Assembly: GCF_016583565.1 (NCBI RefSeq)
Contig: NZ_NRRF01000001.1
Location: forward strand, 1-64,000
Direction: 5' to 3'
DNA from: Thiocystis violacea
GTDB lineage: Bacteria; Pseudomonadota; Gammaproteobacteria; Chromatiales; Chromatiaceae
Length of the DNA stretch: 64,000 nucleotides
Numbering within the stretch: position 1 is the first letter of the stretch; every line of letters begins with the position of its first letter. Position numbers and translations under genes: made by a program. Under the pieces are notes generated by a model. That model searched no databases and was not told the DNA's origin. It saw only the letters and a list, made by a program, of their open reading frames with translations. Shown one piece after another: positions 56,424-64,000 of the stretch.

Positions 56424-56626
56424 TGGATCTCCGACGCCAGCAGGGTCGAGTCGATAAAAAGCGCCGCATTCTAGACGCGCATGGGCGAGGGGTAAACCAC
56501 TGACTCGCCTGGCACCGGCCAACCGGATGGTCCAGAACCCGGCAAGACCGCGCACGGCTGGCGTCGTCCGGTTAGAATCCCCAGCCCGAGCGCCATGCAC
56601 CGGCGCCAGCCAATGAGGAGCCTCCA

Positions 56627-58039
56627 GTGTCAGAACGCCGCGTCGACGTCGCTATCATCGGGTCCGGAACCGCCGGCCTGAACGCCATGGCGCAGGCCCG
56701 CAAGGCCGGCAAGTCCTTCGTTCTCATCAACGGCGGGGAGCCGGGCACCACCTGCGCGCGTGTCGGCTGCATGCCCTCGAAGGCGATGATCCAGGTCGCC
56801 GAGGACTATCACCGGCGCACGCACCTCGGGAAGTACGGCATCGACGGCCACGAGGCACTGACGCTGGACATCCCGGAGGCGCTGGAGCACGTCCAGGATC
56901 TGCGCGACACCTTCGTCGACCGGGTGCTCGGCAGCAGCACCGACGACATGCCCGCGGACCTCTTCATTCAAGACTACGCCCGCCTGCTCGAACCGACGCT
57001 GATCGAGGTCGGCGACCAGCGCATCCGGGCCGGCGCGGTCGTCATCGCCACCGGCTCGCGCCCCTTGGTCCCCGAGCCTTGGAAGTCCTTCGGCGAGCGC
57101 GTCATCACCACCGACGACATCTTCGAACTCGACGACCTGCCGGCGCGCATGGCCGTGATCGGCCTCGGGACCATCGGGCTGGAACTGGGTCAGAGCCTCT
57201 CGCGGCTGGGGGTGCGGGTCACCGGCTTCGATCAGCTCGACCGGATTGCGGGGATCCAGGATCCCGAGGTCAATGCGGCGGCGATCGACATCATCGGCAA
57301 GGAGTTCCCCATCCACCTCGGGCAGGTGGCCGAGATCACCGAGGAAGGCGAGCATCTGCGCGTCTCGACCGGCGCGCACAGCGCCCTGGTCGACAGGGTG
57401 CTCTGCAGCATCGGGCGCGTGCCCAATGTCGAGGGGCTTGGTCTCGACTGCCTGGGCGTGCCGCTCGACCGGCGCGGGCTCCCGGCGTTCGACCCCAACA
57501 GCATGCAGGTCGGCGATCTGCCGGTCTTCCTTGCCGGCGATATCACCACGCAGCGGCCGATCCTCCACGAGGCAGGCGACGAGGGCAAGATCGCCGGCTA
57601 CAATGCCGCCCGCGGCGAGCGGCTCAGGTTCCGCCGCAAGACGCCGCTCTTCATCAACTTCTGCGATCCCAACATCTGCGCCGTCGGTCAACGCTGGAAC
57701 GACCTCGACCAGGCGGGCTCCGCCATCGGCCAGATCAAGCTGGCGCCGGTCGGGCGCGCCCTGATCATGGGCAAGAACAAGGGCGTCATTCGACTCTATG
57801 CGGACAAGGCGAGCGGCAAGCTGCTCGGCGGCGAGATGATCACCCCCAAGGGCGAAAACCTGGCGCACCTGCTGTGCTGGTGCATCGAACAGGGTCTGAC
57901 GGTCGGCGAGCTGCTGCGCATGCCCTTCTACCACCCCGTGATCGAGGAGGCCCTGCAGGCCGCGCTCTATGACCTCTACGGCAAGATCGATGCAAAGAAC
58001 ACGGGCGGCCTGACCGAGCTGGCCGAGTTGCCGGGGTAG
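56627..58039 (+). CDS. Dihydrolipoamide dehydrogenase-like flavoprotein
   Basis: This 470-residue protein is a class I pyridine nucleotide-disulfide oxidoreductase. It has the FAD-binding GSGTAGLNA, the redox pair in TTCARVGCMPSK (Cys43 and Cys48), the NAD-binding GLGTIGLELGQSLSRLG, FLAGDITTQRPILHEA and the His-Glu pair in FYHPVIEEALQAAL. It lacks the mercuric ion-binding C-terminal Cys pair. The layout fits LpdA, but no 2-oxo acid dehydrogenase genes are beside it, so the partner is unknown. It starts at the GTG at 56627 with GGAG 8 nt before. It diverges from aroA. Confidence 0.88.
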   Translation: MSERRVDVAIIGSGTAGLNAMAQARKAGKSFVLINGGEPGTTCARVGCMPSKAMIQVAEDYHRRTHLGKYGIDGHEALTLDIPEALEHVQDLRDTFVDRVLGSSTDDMPADLFIQDYARLLEPTLIEVGDQRIRAGAVVIATGSRPLVPEPWKSFGERVITTDDIFELDDLPARMAVIGLGTIGLELGQSLSRLGVRVTGFDQLDRIAGIQDPEVNAAAIDIIGKEFPIHLGQVAEITEEGEHLRVSTGAHSALVDRVLCSIGRVPNVEGLGLDCLGVPLDRRGLPAFDPNSMQVGDLPVFLAGDITTQRPILHEAGDEGKIAGYNAARGERLRFRRKTPLFINFCDPNICAVGQRWNDLDQAGSAIGQIKLAPVGRALIMGKNKGVIRLYADKASGKLLGGEMITPKGENLAHLLCWCIEQGLTVGELLRMPFYHPVIEEALQAALYDLYGKIDAKNTGGLTELAELPG

Positions 58040-58063
58040 AGGCACGCTCGAGCCATGTGCGCG

Positions 58064-58103
58064 AACTGATAACTGAACAACTGACAACTGACAACTGAAC
58101 AAC
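58064..58103 (+). repeat. Heptanucleotide repeat block, ACAACTG-type
   Basis: The block reads AACTGAT, AACTGA, ACAACTGA, CAACTGA, CAACTGA, ACAAC and lies between the flavoprotein gene and yhbY. It is the complement of the CAGTTGT units at 15964-16000. Confidence 0.8.
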
Positions 58104-58107
58104 CCCG

Positions 58108-58410
58108 ATGCCTATCACCGAGAAACAGAAACGCTGGCTCAAGAAACAGGTGCACCACCTCAAACCGGTGGTCACCCTGGGTCAGCACGGGACGACCGAC
58201 GCCGTCCTGGCGGAGATCGAGATCGCCCTCGCCCATCACGAACTGATCAAGGTTCGCGTCAATGCGGGAGACCGAGAGGAGCGCGACGTCTCGGTAGAAC
58301 TGATTCGCGAGCGCACCGGCGCGGACCTCATCAGCCGCATCGGCAATGTCGCGGCCTACTACCGCCACAACCCGAAGAAGCGTCAGCCGCTGGAAATTCC
58401 CAAGCTCTGA
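58108..58410 (+). CDS. yhbY: YhbY-type RNA-binding protein (CRM domain)
   Basis: This 100-residue protein is a single CRM domain, which binds the assembling 50S ribosomal subunit. It has KQKRWLKKQVHHLKPVVTLGQHG (GxxG loop), ALAHHELIKVRV and LIRERTGADLISRIGNVAAYYRHN at the end. It starts immediately after the heptanucleotide repeat block. In E. coli yhbY is next to rlmE and ftsH; here those neighbours are absent. Confidence 0.93.
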   Translation: MPITEKQKRWLKKQVHHLKPVVTLGQHGTTDAVLAEIEIALAHHELIKVRVNAGDREERDVSVELIRERTGADLISRIGNVAAYYRHNPKKRQPLEIPKL

Positions 58411-58423
58411 TCGGCCGAGGATT

Positions 58424-59266
58424 TCACCCGCCCGGCACAAGACCGAGCGCGTCGCAGAGCGCGCGCCCAGTCGCCTTGTCGTGACAGCGCAGGACCGCCA
58501 TGCGGTCGGGCGAATGCGGGTCTGGATGGACGTCGACGCCCGCCGCCTCGATGATTGCCCGCCGCGTCTCATCCAGCTCGCCTCCACCGAAGATCGAGAT
58601 CACCAGCCCGCCAGGGATCGGCGGCGGGGGCTCGACGGCGTGGCCATCGACCAGGGCAACCCAGGCGGGCAGGAAGTCCGAGCCGTAGAGATCGAAGAAA
58701 CCGTTGGAGCCGCGCAGGTGCACCTCGATCGGCCGCCCGCCGATCATCTCGATATTGCACAGCCCGGTGTAGCCCGCGAGGTTGTCGGCCACCCAATCGG
58801 CAAGCCATGGCTCCAGCGCCGGCAGCGCGACACCCACATCCCAGTAGACCGAGCGCTCCGCGTCCTTGACCTCTGAGCCCTGTGTGTGGGCGAACCAGAC
58901 CGCCCGCCCCTCCCGCACCAGACAGTCGCTGCTGGTATGCGACCCCCGCAGGCGCTCACACCAAAAGCTGCCGGCCTCATTGGGCACGGCGGCTGCCGGA
59001 ACGGCGCGCGCGTTCAGCGACATTCCGGCCAGATTCAAGATGGGCTTGACGAAGACCTGAGCATCCGCGGCGACGCCAAGGTCGCCTGGGTCGACGCCGC
59101 AGGGTGCCGCTACAAGCCCGACCGAAAGCGCCAGATCCAGCTTGTTGTAGACCTGCCGATGGTTGGGATTCAGCCGCCAGGCCGCCGCATCGCTCACTGC
59201 GACCTCGGCCATCGGCTGAGGCTGGAAGAGATGACGCCGCTCAGGCAGGACACCGACGAATGCCAT
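58424..59266 (-). CDS. ATP-grasp-like protein of unknown function
   Basis: This 280-residue protein has no clear relative that I can name. It starts AFVGVLPERRHLFQPQPMAEVAV at the ATG at 59266, with GGGGGTG 7 nt before. It has VYNKLDLALSVGL, a VFVKPILNLAGMSLNAR segment, FWCERLRGSHTSSDCLV and GLCNIEMIGGRPIEVHLRGSNGF. The order (Lys in VKP, a Glu-Arg motif, then ExxxGxPxEVHxR) resembles ATP-grasp enzymes. It lies 73 nt after the molybdopterin gene on the same strand, so the two may work together. Substrate not known. Confidence 0.7.
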   Translation of the reverse strand: MAFVGVLPERRHLFQPQPMAEVAVSDAAAWRLNPNHRQVYNKLDLALSVGLVAAPCGVDPGDLGVAADAQVFVKPILNLAGMSLNARAVPAAAVPNEAGSFWCERLRGSHTSSDCLVREGRAVWFAHTQGSEVKDAERSVYWDVGVALPALEPWLADWVADNLAGYTGLCNIEMIGGRPIEVHLRGSNGFFDLYGSDFLPAWVALVDGHAVEPPPPIPGGLVISIFGGGELDETRRAIIEAAGVDVHPDPHSPDRMAVLRCHDKATGRALCDALGLVPGG

Positions 59267-59339
59267 CAACACACCCCCATTGGTTTCATCTCCCATCGCC
59301 TGGCACCGCCCCGCGGTGCCACCCCCGCTCGACGAGGAC

Positions 59340-61439
59340 TCAAACGCTCGGATCACTCGAAGCAACCACGCGCGCGACCTGACACAACCCCGACTTGAAC
59401 GGCGGAAAGCCGCTGATGGGATCCAGGTGACGGTCATCCGTCAGCTCGTTGATGTTGGCGCCGTGCCAGCCGTGCGTGCAGTGCACCACCCCGGGCTTGA
59501 TGCCCTCCGTCACCCGAGCGACGAAGCGCACGGCGCCCCTGGGCGAACTCACCCGCACGGTCTCGCCGTCCGCGATGCCGCGCGGCTCGGCGTCCAGGGG
59601 ATGGATCTCGACCAGGGGCTCGGGCACGGCGCGGCGCATGCGGGCCATGTGCTGGTGCTGGGAATGCGTATCGAACTTGGTGCGCGCCCCACTGGTGAGC
59701 ACCAGAGGGAAATCGGCGGCCACCTCGGGGGTCGAGACCGGACTCTCAGCCGGCTCGCGATAGACCGGCAACCCATCGTGCCCGGCCTCGCGCAGCTCGT
59801 GGGAATCGAATTCGACCTTGCCGCTCGCGGTTGGGAATCCACGCAGACGGTAGAGTCGGTCCGCGTCGAGGAAACCATTCTCGACCAGATCCTCGATGGC
59901 ATCGGCATAGACGGTCACGCCATCCGGATTCGCGTACACCTCGTCGCGAATCTCCTCCGGGATCCCTTCCGCCGCCTCCGCCCAGGATGCCTCCAGATCG
60001 CCCTCCCAGAATTGCTCGCCCATGCCCAATCGTTGCGCGATCTGCAGGAAGATGGCGCCATCGGGGCGCGCCTCCGCCTTGGGAGCGACCACGGGCCGGC
60101 GATACCGCAGCTCGCCCTGATAGGCACAGCCGGGATAGGCGATGAGCGCGGGCCGCTCCAAACTGGTCGCCGCGGGCAGCACGATATCGGCCTGCAGCGT
60201 TGCAGGATTGTGGAAAAAGTCCGTCGCCACGAAGAACTCCAGCGAGGCCAACGCCTGCTCCATGCGCTTGGAGTTGGGCCACATGGCGGTGTTGATGCCC
60301 ATCGCCAGCAAGGCACGAATGCGCTGCGGGCGTCCGTCCAGAATGCAGTCCGGCAGCAGCATGCTCTGACCCGCCGGCCAGTAGCGGGTCCAGACGGGAT
60401 AGACCTCGTCGCCAATGCGTGGCGGCAGGTGGTTACGGCAGTAGTCGAAGAGTTCGATGGGCTTGGGTAGCGCCTTGTCGTTGAAGAAGCGGTTGCCGCC
60501 CTCGCGATCCAGATTGCCGGTGACGGCCGAGAGCAGAATCAGTGCCCGGTGGTTCTGGAAACCGTTGCTGTGCTGAACGGTTGCGGTCGGCGAAAGCGTG
60601 ATCTGAGCGGGCGCCGTGGTCGCGAACAGCTCGACGGCGGCGCGCAGGTCCTGCTCGCGAATGCCGCAGATCTGCGCGACGCGCTCCGGCGTGAATTCGC
60701 TGACGTAGTCCCTGAAGGCATCGACACCACTGCACCACTGGTCCAGGAAGCCCTGATCCTGCCAGGCGTTGGCGAAGATGAGGTGGTGAAAGCCCAGCGC
60801 GAGCGCCCCGTCCGTGCCCGGCCGGATCTGCAGATGGATGTCCGCCTGATCCACCATGGGCGTGCGGCGCGGATCCACGACGATCATGCGGCGGCCCGGC
60901 TTGAGGGTGACCAGCCCATGGCTATCGAAGGGCGGGATGGAGCCACGCGGGTTGGTCGACCAAATGAGGTGACAGCGGGTCTTGGGCGAGACCACGGTCG
61001 AAGTGGTCTTGATCTTGTAGCCGAAGGTCACTTTCTCCGCCACCATGGTCGCGGAGAAGCAGCAACCGCTCTCGGTCAAATAGTTCGGCGAGCCAAAGGC
61101 ATGCGCAAGCCGCTGCAGCTGCGGCCTGGCCTCCTTGGTGTAGCCGGCGAAGAAGCCGACCGCAGGCGCGCCGTCCTTTTCCCTCACCGCCGCCAAGCGT
61201 TCGGCGATGGTAGCGAGTGCCTCGTCCCAGGAGATCCGCTCGAACGCCCCGCTGCCCGGCGGCCCCACGCGCTTGAGCGGATAGAGCAGACGATCCGGGT
61301 GATTGCGGCGATCGATCTGGACGTAACAGCGCGGGCAATCCGGCCCGCGCACGCCGATTGGCTCGCCGGCGTCGTCGAGCTCCACCTCAATGGCGCAGTT
61401 GGCATCGCATTCGTAGCAGGTGCTGGGTTTGGTTGGCAT
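59340..61439 (-). CDS. Cytoplasmic molybdopterin (bis-MGD) oxidoreductase
   Basis: This 699-residue protein is a DMSO reductase family enzyme. It has an N-terminal Fe-S site (TCYECDANCAIEV, with a further DCPRC), the possible Mo ligand in TESGCCFSATM (about 130-140), SVTGNLDREGGNRFF-like cofactor loops, FVATDFFHNPATLQADIVLPAATSLE and GYARTKFDTHS-type C-terminal MGD contacts. No twin-arginine signal, so it acts in the cytosol. I use the ATG at 61439. Some members of this family, such as formate dehydrogenase or acetylene hydratase relatives, are also cytosolic, but I cannot assign the substrate. The ATP-grasp-like gene follows. Confidence 0.85.
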   Translation of the reverse strand: MPTKPSTCYECDANCAIEVELDDAGEPIGVRGPDCPRCYVQIDRRNHPDRLLYPLKRVGPPGSGAFERISWDEALATIAERLAAVREKDGAPAVGFFAGYTKEARPQLQRLAHAFGSPNYLTESGCCFSATMVAEKVTFGYKIKTTSTVVSPKTRCHLIWSTNPRGSIPPFDSHGLVTLKPGRRMIVVDPRRTPMVDQADIHLQIRPGTDGALALGFHHLIFANAWQDQGFLDQWCSGVDAFRDYVSEFTPERVAQICGIREQDLRAAVELFATTAPAQITLSPTATVQHSNGFQNHRALILLSAVTGNLDREGGNRFFNDKALPKPIELFDYCRNHLPPRIGDEVYPVWTRYWPAGQSMLLPDCILDGRPQRIRALLAMGINTAMWPNSKRMEQALASLEFFVATDFFHNPATLQADIVLPAATSLERPALIAYPGCAYQGELRYRRPVVAPKAEARPDGAIFLQIAQRLGMGEQFWEGDLEASWAEAAEGIPEEIRDEVYANPDGVTVYADAIEDLVENGFLDADRLYRLRGFPTASGKVEFDSHELREAGHDGLPVYREPAESPVSTPEVAADFPLVLTSGARTKFDTHSQHQHMARMRRAVPEPLVEIHPLDAEPRGIADGETVRVSSPRGAVRFVARVTEGIKPGVVHCTHGWHGANINELTDDRHLDPISGFPPFKSGLCQVARVVASSDPSV

Positions 61440-61755
61440 GGTCGTCACTCTGAAAACGGGGCTGATGAGCCGCGGCGCGGCGGGCCACAGCAAGAGGCAT
61501 GGGCGTTAGAACCCCAGGATTGGGTCTGGATGCGTTTTCAACAGGGCTGGGATCCTCCGAGCACAGCGCAACGAGGCCATGGCGCCCGAAAATCACCGCA
61601 TCGGACGCGCCGAACCGCGCTCCATGCCCGGATGCTCATGGGACCACAGCCATCCCACGCCCAGAGCATGCGATCTCCCCGACCGCTCGCCTGCCGGGAC
61701 ACCAAGCGTCCCGCAACCACCGGACAGGGGTCTGAGAAACGCCTGCGACGGGGCG
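61440..61755. other. Intergenic region, no gene seen
   Basis: This 316-nt gap lies between the PAS-GGDEF-EAL gene and the molybdopterin gene, both on the minus strand. I see no convincing short ORF, RNA or hairpin in it. Confidence 0.55.
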
Positions 61756-64000
61756 CTATTCGGGCGAAAGGTCTCCCGCACAGTCTGCCCAGAGGCTCGG
61801 CTGCCGATACGCGGCGACCCAGTCCGGGAGCTGCGCCGCGGCCATGGGCCGCGCGATTCCGTAACCCTGGGCGCGATCGCAGCCCAGGCGCATCAGCAGA
61901 CGGCCGTGCTCCAGGGTCTCCACGCCTTCCGCAATCACGGCGCGACCGAAGGCGCGGGCCATGCCGATGACCCCCTCGACGATGTTGCAGTCCTCCAGAT
62001 CCTGGAGCATGTTGCGGACGAAGGTCTGATCGATCTTGAGCGTCCCGGCGGGCAGTCGCCGCAAATAGATCAGCGAGGAGTAGCCGGTCCCAAAGTCATC
62101 CAGGGCGAAGGAAATCCCGAGCCGTGCACCGTCACTGATCACCGCGCTCACCAAGTCCAGATCATCCAAGGCGGCGGTTTCCAAGATTTCCAGCTCGATG
62201 CTCGCGGGCTGGACCTCCGGGTGACGGGCAACAAGATCGGAAACCTCGCGCAAGAAATCAGGCGTCTGCAGCGAGTGCGCCGAGACATTGATGTGCAGGC
62301 GCAAGCTCAGTCCCTGCGCGACCCAGGCCGCCTGCTGGGCCAGCGCCTCGCGCAGCACCCAGCGGTCGAGCCTGCGAATCAGGTCGGTGCCTTCGATGGC
62401 GGGCAGGAATTCGATCGGCGCCAAGAGGCCGCGCTGCGGATGCTGCCATCGGACCAGCGCCTCCAGGGCCTCGACGCCACCGCGGCGCATGTTGACGATC
62501 GGCTGATAGAAGAGGCGCAACTCGCTCCTGTCGATCCCCAGCGCGATACTCCGCAACAGCTCGCGGGTGGCGATCTCCTCGCGATCCTTCTCCGGATCGA
62601 AGAACTGGTAGTTGTTGCGTCCGCACTGTTTTGCCAGGTACATGGCATGGTCGGCATGACGCAAGAGGCTATCGGCGTCGCCATGATCCTCCGGATAGAG
62701 GGTGACTCCGATGCTGGCAGACACGGGCTGCGGCTGACCCTCGATCAGCCGAGGCTCGCCCAGACTGAGCAGCACCCGTCCCAGGATGTGGGCACAGGCG
62801 CTCGGCCCCTCCACATCCGTGAGCAGCAGCGCGAACTCGTCACCGCCCCAGCGAGCGACGGTATCCTTTGGGCGAACGTTGGCGATGAGGCGATCTGCGA
62901 CGGCGCGCAGCAGGTTATCCCCGGCCTCGTGACCACACTTGTCGTTGATGGGTTTGAAGTCGTCCAGATCCAGATAGCAGATGGCGAGTCGGGAGCCTTC
63001 GCGGGCCGCGATGGCGATGGCCTGTTGGAGACGATCGAGCAGCAGGCGCCGATTCGGGAGCCCGGTGAGATGGTCGTAGTAGGCCATCGCCTCCAGCCGC
63101 CTCTGGCTGTCGCGCAAGGCCTGCTCGGCCAAGCGCCGCTCGGTGATGTCCTGCGCCGCGGCATAGATCAAGCCCGAATCCGCGGGTGCCGTCGCGGACC
63201 AGGCCAGGGTGCGCAGGCTGCCGTCCTTGCAGCGATAGCGGTTCTCGAAATAGTGGCTATCACGCCCCTGCAGCAGCGCCTGGATCTCGGCGCGGGTGGC
63301 GTCCAGGTCGTCGGGGTGTACATCATCCAGCAGGTGACGCCCGACCAGTTCGTCCTGCCGATAGCCCAGCAGCTCCGTCCAGGCCGGATTGACGCGCCGG
63401 ATGGTCCCGTCGAGACCGGCGATGAGGAAGAGGTGCAGGGAGAGCCCGAAGAACTGGGCCTGCTCGTCCTCGGTCTGTCTCAGCTCGGTATTGTCGCGGG
63501 CCACCCCAGCCAGGCGCGTGGCGCGGCCATCCGCGCCGCGAACCGCATCGCCATAGGTCGCCAGCCAGTGGATGGAGCCGTCGGGCCAGACGATCCGCAG
63601 CTCTAGGCCGTGTCCCACGCCATCCTCGACGCAGGCGCGCAGGCTCTCCCGCCAGCGCGGCAGATCCCCAGGGTGGACGCGCGCGTTGAGTTCCGCGAGC
63701 GTACCCCGTGAACTCCCTGGGCGAAGCCCCCAAACGGACACCATTTCCTCCGACCACACGACCAGGTCGCTGTCGGTAAACCACTCCCAGATCGCGGTTC
63801 CGGAGAGCCGCAGGGCCAGGTAGAGATGCTCCTCGGTCTCGCGGAGTGCATCCTGCATCCGCGCGCGCTCGGTGACGTCCTGGGCCGCGCCCAAGAGCCA
63901 TGTCGGTTTGCCCGCGGCGTCGTAACGGATCTCGCCATAGTCCTGGATGACGCGGGTCCGCCCATCGTCCGGCCGGGTGATCCGGTGCTGGTGAAAGTAG
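61756..64000 (-). CDS. PAS-GGDEF-EAL c-di-GMP signalling protein (partial)
   Basis: The visible 748 residues lack the N-terminus, which lies past the right edge. In order they hold the end of one PAS/PAC domain (VIQDYGEIRYDAAGKPTWLL), a second PAS (HLYLALRLSGTAIWEW), a third (FFGLSLHLFLIAGLDGTIRRVNP), then GGDEF and EAL. The GGDEF has a full WGGDEF with an RPKD I-site five residues before, so both synthesis and inhibition should work. The EAL has EALVRW, NVSAHSL, DDFGTGYSSL and AEGVETLE, so hydrolysis looks possible too. Whether it makes or breaks c-di-GMP depends on signals to the PAS domains. Confidence 0.93.
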   Translation of the reverse strand, partial: YFHQHRITRPDDGRTRVIQDYGEIRYDAAGKPTWLLGAAQDVTERARMQDALRETEEHLYLALRLSGTAIWEWFTDSDLVVWSEEMVSVWGLRPGSSRGTLAELNARVHPGDLPRWRESLRACVEDGVGHGLELRIVWPDGSIHWLATYGDAVRGADGRATRLAGVARDNTELRQTEDEQAQFFGLSLHLFLIAGLDGTIRRVNPAWTELLGYRQDELVGRHLLDDVHPDDLDATRAEIQALLQGRDSHYFENRYRCKDGSLRTLAWSATAPADSGLIYAAAQDITERRLAEQALRDSQRRLEAMAYYDHLTGLPNRRLLLDRLQQAIAIAAREGSRLAICYLDLDDFKPINDKCGHEAGDNLLRAVADRLIANVRPKDTVARWGGDEFALLLTDVEGPSACAHILGRVLLSLGEPRLIEGQPQPVSASIGVTLYPEDHGDADSLLRHADHAMYLAKQCGRNNYQFFDPEKDREEIATRELLRSIALGIDRSELRLFYQPIVNMRRGGVEALEALVRWQHPQRGLLAPIEFLPAIEGTDLIRRLDRWVLREALAQQAAWVAQGLSLRLHINVSAHSLQTPDFLREVSDLVARHPEVQPASIELEILETAALDDLDLVSAVISDGARLGISFALDDFGTGYSSLIYLRRLPAGTLKIDQTFVRNMLQDLEDCNIVEGVIGMARAFGRAVIAEGVETLEHGRLLMRLGCDRAQGYGIARPMAAAQLPDWVAAYRQPSLWADCAGDLSPE

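Noticed and set aside
56424..56600. Upstream extension of AroA by 59 residues
   Set aside because: The family fold starts right after the TTG at 56423. The extra residues show no homology and run close to the divergent flavoprotein start.
1..64000. CRISPR arrays, prophage, insertion sequences or defence islands
   Set aside because: No regularly spaced direct repeats of 24-40 bp, no Cas, integrase, transposase, phage structural or restriction-modification genes can be seen.

Overview
The window looks like a stretch of chromosome from a GC-rich gammaproteobacterium, most likely a purple sulfur bacterium-type member of the Chromatiales. This is an inference. It rests on high GC, gammaproteobacterial gene neighbourhoods (queG with nnr-tsaE-amiC-mutL; orn with rsgA; aroA-cmk-rpsA-ihfB; alaC-hom), and several genes of the kind found in environmental Chromatiales (GH57 with DUF4912, hemerythrin with DUF2249, a cytoplasmic molybdopterin enzyme). 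There is no rRNA, prophage, insertion sequence, CRISPR array or restriction system. The region is mostly core housekeeping DNA with a few poorly characterised accessory genes.

Layout. 1-4780 is a minus-strand group for NAD(P)HX repair, tRNA t6A synthesis, cell-wall amidase and mismatch repair (nnr-tsaE-amiC-mutL; mutL runs off the left edge), divergent from queG. 6-8.7 kb holds orn, a small c-type cytochrome, rsgA, a probable 6S RNA and an EVE-domain gene. 8.7-14.3 kb holds a zinc deacylase with rimK, a small SET-domain protein and tex. 14.3-24.4 kb holds a phosphopantetheinyl transferase, uppP, hom, alaC, a lipoprotein and a peptidoglycan/folate group (folP-mtgA-mrcA). 24.6-32 kb holds a lipoprotein, a PilZ protein and a four-gene alpha-glucan group (glgX, GH57, DUF4912 protein, glgA).

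32-36 kb is tolC-aroC-MFS transporter with a good sigma70-type promoter. 36-42 kb has a YheT-type hydrolase, a broken adenylate cyclase-PilZ gene, a CbiX-like protein and a three-gene set (hemerythrin, DUF2249, polytopic membrane protein) that looks like NO/redox-stress defence. 42-51.3 kb is dominated by two very large membrane proteins of unknown function (1425 and 1206 aa) flanking two small genes. 51.5-56.4 kb has tRNA-Val(CAC) and aroA-cmk-rpsA-ihfB. 56.6-64 kb has a dihydrolipoamide dehydrogenase-like flavoprotein, yhbY, an ATP-grasp-like protein next to a bis-MGD molybdopterin oxidoreductase, and a PAS-GGDEF-EAL protein cut by the right edge.

The best leads are: the exact 8-bp tandem duplication that frameshifts the cyclase-PilZ gene, where removing one copy restores one 383-codon frame; a candidate 6S RNA between rsgA and the EVE gene; the two giant unknown membrane proteins; the uncharacterised molybdopterin/ATP-grasp pair; the DUF4912-GH57 glucan set; and families of intergenic heptanucleotide repeats. 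I found no single element I can defend as a wholly new system. The giant membrane-protein locus is the least explained part.
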